Below are positions 62,040 to 64,000 of a stretch of DNA of 64,000 bases, piece after piece. Source of the stretch: Lyngbya confervoides BDU141951 (GTDB lineage: Bacteria; Cyanobacteriota; Cyanobacteriia; Thermosynechococcales; Thermosynechococcaceae); contig NZ_JTHE03000116.1 in NCBI RefSeq assembly GCF_000817775.3, positions 45,050 through 109,049 on the forward strand, given 5' to 3'. The notes under the pieces are model-generated. The model was not told where the DNA came from. It saw only the letters and a program-made list of their open reading frames with translations, and did no database searches. The position numbers were made by a program, and so were the translations under genes. Each line of letters begins with the position of its first letter. Position 1 is the stretch's first letter.

Positions 62040-63995
62040 ATGAAGTGGCACTCGAACGTTTATGATCTCCTGTCTCAGAAAAAGTATTCTTCACTAGTTG
62101 AATTTTATGAAAAATTAGTTGGAGATAAATCAGCAGATATAGAAACTTATATTCACCTGAGCTTATCTTATCTTCTCAACAATCAAGAAGAAGATGCTCA
62201 GGCAATTTGGCTATATATTCTCTCAGAGACTGATCATGCTGACATAGAATATTTTGTAAATAATTTGGCAGCCATTTTTGATGAAGAAGCCAAAAGGCTA
62301 ACAGAGAGTCATGAGTACACTCATGCATGGGTAATCAGGCAATATATTCGTGAGCACAAGCCTAATTTTCTGAGCAATCTTATCGAACTTATATCGTTAT
62401 CAATTAAAATCGAATGCTTCTCCTTAGATTATTTAGAAGAATGGTGCATAACTGAGCTTATTGAAAATCATCCTGAAATAAATTCAATTGAGCTGAGATT
62501 AGTCGACATTCTTCTAGAATTGTGGTCTTTCCCCGATCCAAAGATCATTCATTTCTCGAGGATTTGCTTTTCTAAACTTAGCAGTTTAGACACAGTTCTT
62601 CCGAAGCTTATCAGTAAAATTGTTTACATTGGAGAAGAACAGGAAAATCCTACATTTGCTGCAGACTTATCCGAAGAACTGATAACAGTCTTCCCTGAAG
62701 ACATCAATGTACTGAAGGCGGTTAGCCGATTTAGCCATAACTCGAGAAGATATAAGCGATCTGTCGAAGTCTCAAAAAAACTATATAGTAAAAGTTCAAC
62801 ACTCTCTTTGCAGTTCATTAGTAACTACCAAATCTTAAAATCTCTTGCATATTCTGGCTCATGGCTAGAGATTCTTCCCATCGCTCAGCTTCACAAGGAG
62901 TTAATGCTTAAAATCTTTAACAACGTAAGTAGCGAAGAGGATTGGGAGCTTAAACATTTATTAATTGCAGCAGGTGCTTTTTTATCATATTTACAAGATG
63001 ATCTCGAAGAAAATCGGAGTTTTCACAATAAGATAGGTAATTTATTCCAAAAGAATCTCCGACCGTTAGCACTGAAAAAATCAGGTTTTAACTATTCTTC
63101 GCGAAAAAAGATCAAAATTGGGTATATTGCCCATACACTAAGACGACACTCGGTTGGTTGGCTCAGTCGGTGGTTATTTGAGCATCATGACAGAGAAAAA
63201 TTTGACATTTCAATTTATTTTATTAATGAGAGTCTTGAGGATGACTTTTATGCGAATTTCTTTAAATCAAAAGCTGATTCCACTTACAGTTGTGGATTAG
63301 AAGCTCGAGAAATTGCCCAGAGGATTCAAGACGATAAAATTGATATTTTAGTCGATCTTGATAGCGTCAGCTTAAATATTACCTATGAAGTCATGGCTCT
63401 TAAGCCTGCCCCAATTCAAATTACTTGGCTTGGATGGGATGCACCAGGTTTATCTACGATTGACTATTTTATAGCAGACCCATATGTTTTATCTGATTCT
63501 GCTCAGAAATATTATGTAGAGAAGATATGGCGTCTTCCACATTCTTACGTTGCAGTGGATGGTTTTGAAGTGGGAATTCCCACTTTACGTAGAAGCGATC
63601 TAAACATTGATATAGACTCAGTTGTTTATCTAAGTTCGCAGGCAGGAGCAAAGCGACACCCTGAAACTGCATCTTTACAGATGAAAATAATAAAGCAGGT
63701 TCCTAACAGTATTTTTCTCATAAAAACAGTTGGCGATTCCGAAACCATAAAGGATTTCTTCATCCATATCGCTCAGCAAGAAGGTATAAACCCTAATCGG
63801 TTAAGATTTTTTCCCTGGGATCCAGATGAATATACCCATCGAGCCAATTTGTTGATTGCAGACGTGGTGCTGGACACTTATCCCTACAATGGAGCAACAA
63901 CGACCTTAGAAACCCTATGGATGGGTAACCGTCCCAGGGTCGAACGAAAAAATGAGCGTTTTAGGGTCGCCAGTCGATTAAGATACAGAGCATGA
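62040..63995 (+). CDS. TPR/OGT-like (GT41, SPINDLY-type) glycosyltransferase, C-terminus disrupted
   Basis: Residues 1-345 are helical, TPR-like. From about 357 the GT41 catalytic domain reads IKIGYIAHTLRRHSVGWLSR, ILVDLDSVSLNITYEVMALK, PIQITWLGWDAPGLSTIDYF, FIADPYVLSDSAQKYYVEKI and VVLDTYPYNGATTTLETLWM. These are the motifs of bacterial O-GlcNAc-transferase-like enzymes that glycosylate proteins. Beyond METLWMGN-type sequence at about residue 625 the usual continuation is lost and the frame stops 5 bases before the window end. This may be a frameshift or poor sequence at the contig edge. It follows the second pilin by 49 bases on the same strand, suggesting pilin glycosylation. Confidence 0.82.
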   Translation: MKWHSNVYDLLSQKKYSSLVEFYEKLVGDKSADIETYIHLSLSYLLNNQEEDAQAIWLYILSETDHADIEYFVNNLAAIFDEEAKRLTESHEYTHAWVIRQYIREHKPNFLSNLIELISLSIKIECFSLDYLEEWCITELIENHPEINSIELRLVDILLELWSFPDPKIIHFSRICFSKLSSLDTVLPKLISKIVYIGEEQENPTFAADLSEELITVFPEDINVLKAVSRFSHNSRRYKRSVEVSKKLYSKSSTLSLQFISNYQILKSLAYSGSWLEILPIAQLHKELMLKIFNNVSSEEDWELKHLLIAAGAFLSYLQDDLEENRSFHNKIGNLFQKNLRPLALKKSGFNYSSRKKIKIGYIAHTLRRHSVGWLSRWLFEHHDREKFDISIYFINESLEDDFYANFFKSKADSTYSCGLEAREIAQRIQDDKIDILVDLDSVSLNITYEVMALKPAPIQITWLGWDAPGLSTIDYFIADPYVLSDSAQKYYVEKIWRLPHSYVAVDGFEVGIPTLRRSDLNIDIDSVVYLSSQAGAKRHPETASLQMKIIKQVPNSIFLIKTVGDSETIKDFFIHIAQQEGINPNRLRFFPWDPDEYTHRANLLIADVVLDTYPYNGATTTLETLWMGNRPRVERKNERFRVASRLRYRA

Positions 63996-64000
63996 GTTCT

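Overview
The window comes from a cyanobacterium, very probably a filamentous, motile, non-marine lineage of Leptolyngbya type. The evidence is photosystem II genes (psbB, psbT, psbM), cyanobacterial chlororespiratory, NDH-1 and assembly genes (ndhL, crr7, ycf37, ycf39, ycf51, hemJ, ferredoxin-thioredoxin reductase), many HIP1 octamers (GCGATCGC) over most of the window, and hmpF, a pilus-motility gene typical of filamentous cyanobacteria. Most of the window is GC-rich. The last 4.3 kb is clearly AT-rich and I see no HIP1 octamer there.

Layout: 1-5747 is a pilus chemotaxis (hmp) locus, with CheY, CheW and MCP genes on the minus strand divergent from hmpF. The MCP reading frame breaks at a G8 tract. 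5840-9940 holds a DUF192 lipoprotein, an NblR-like regulator, NAD kinase, ycf39 and hisB. 9982-12314 encodes two polar amino acid ABC permeases, followed by rpmB and a Bax-inhibitor-1 protein. 13870-17909 has sigF, a DUF3146 gene, psbT-psbB, a 2Fe-2S ferredoxin and psbM. 18113-20295 is a translationally coupled acyltransferase-like/SDR pair behind a 24-bp perfect palindrome, then moeA and tRNA-Pro(GGG). 21785-22758 is a decayed tRNA-linked island. 22759-26895 encodes a three-subunit class E succinate:quinone reductase. 27075-34594 contains two DUF1400 proteins, an MFS exporter, rlmD, an SRPBCC protein, a FIST protein, sufU and ycf51. 34687-41287 runs co-directionally: Fe-ADH, aminotransferase, ktrB, ktrA, hemJ and a histidine kinase. 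41598-44052 has a duplicated-domain secreted protein, tRNA-Leu(UAG) and lpdA. 44186-49013 has an antitoxin-like gene, a Wzc-type exopolysaccharide protein, an aldo/keto reductase and a bifunctional nuclease. 49264-58444 is mostly housekeeping (ribE, ATL protein, ndhL, DUF3007, trpA, topoisomerase subunit A, ftrC, ycf37, crr7). 58480-63995 is a glycosyltransferase/pilin locus: a GT2-TPR gene, pilA, a MITE, a second pilin and a TPR-OGT-like glycosyltransferase that loses homology at the window edge.

Functional links: the hmp genes, sigF and the two pilins all point to type IV pilus motility and its control, and the flanking glycosyltransferases suggest surface or pilin glycosylation. The photosynthetic genes are small conserved neighbourhoods without novelty. 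The parts most worth a second look are the palindrome-controlled acyltransferase/SDR pair, the AT-rich pilin/glycosyltransferase end with its MITE, the frameshifted MCP and the Wzc-like protein with a degenerate kinase signature. No CRISPR array, rRNA operon or intact insertion sequence was seen.
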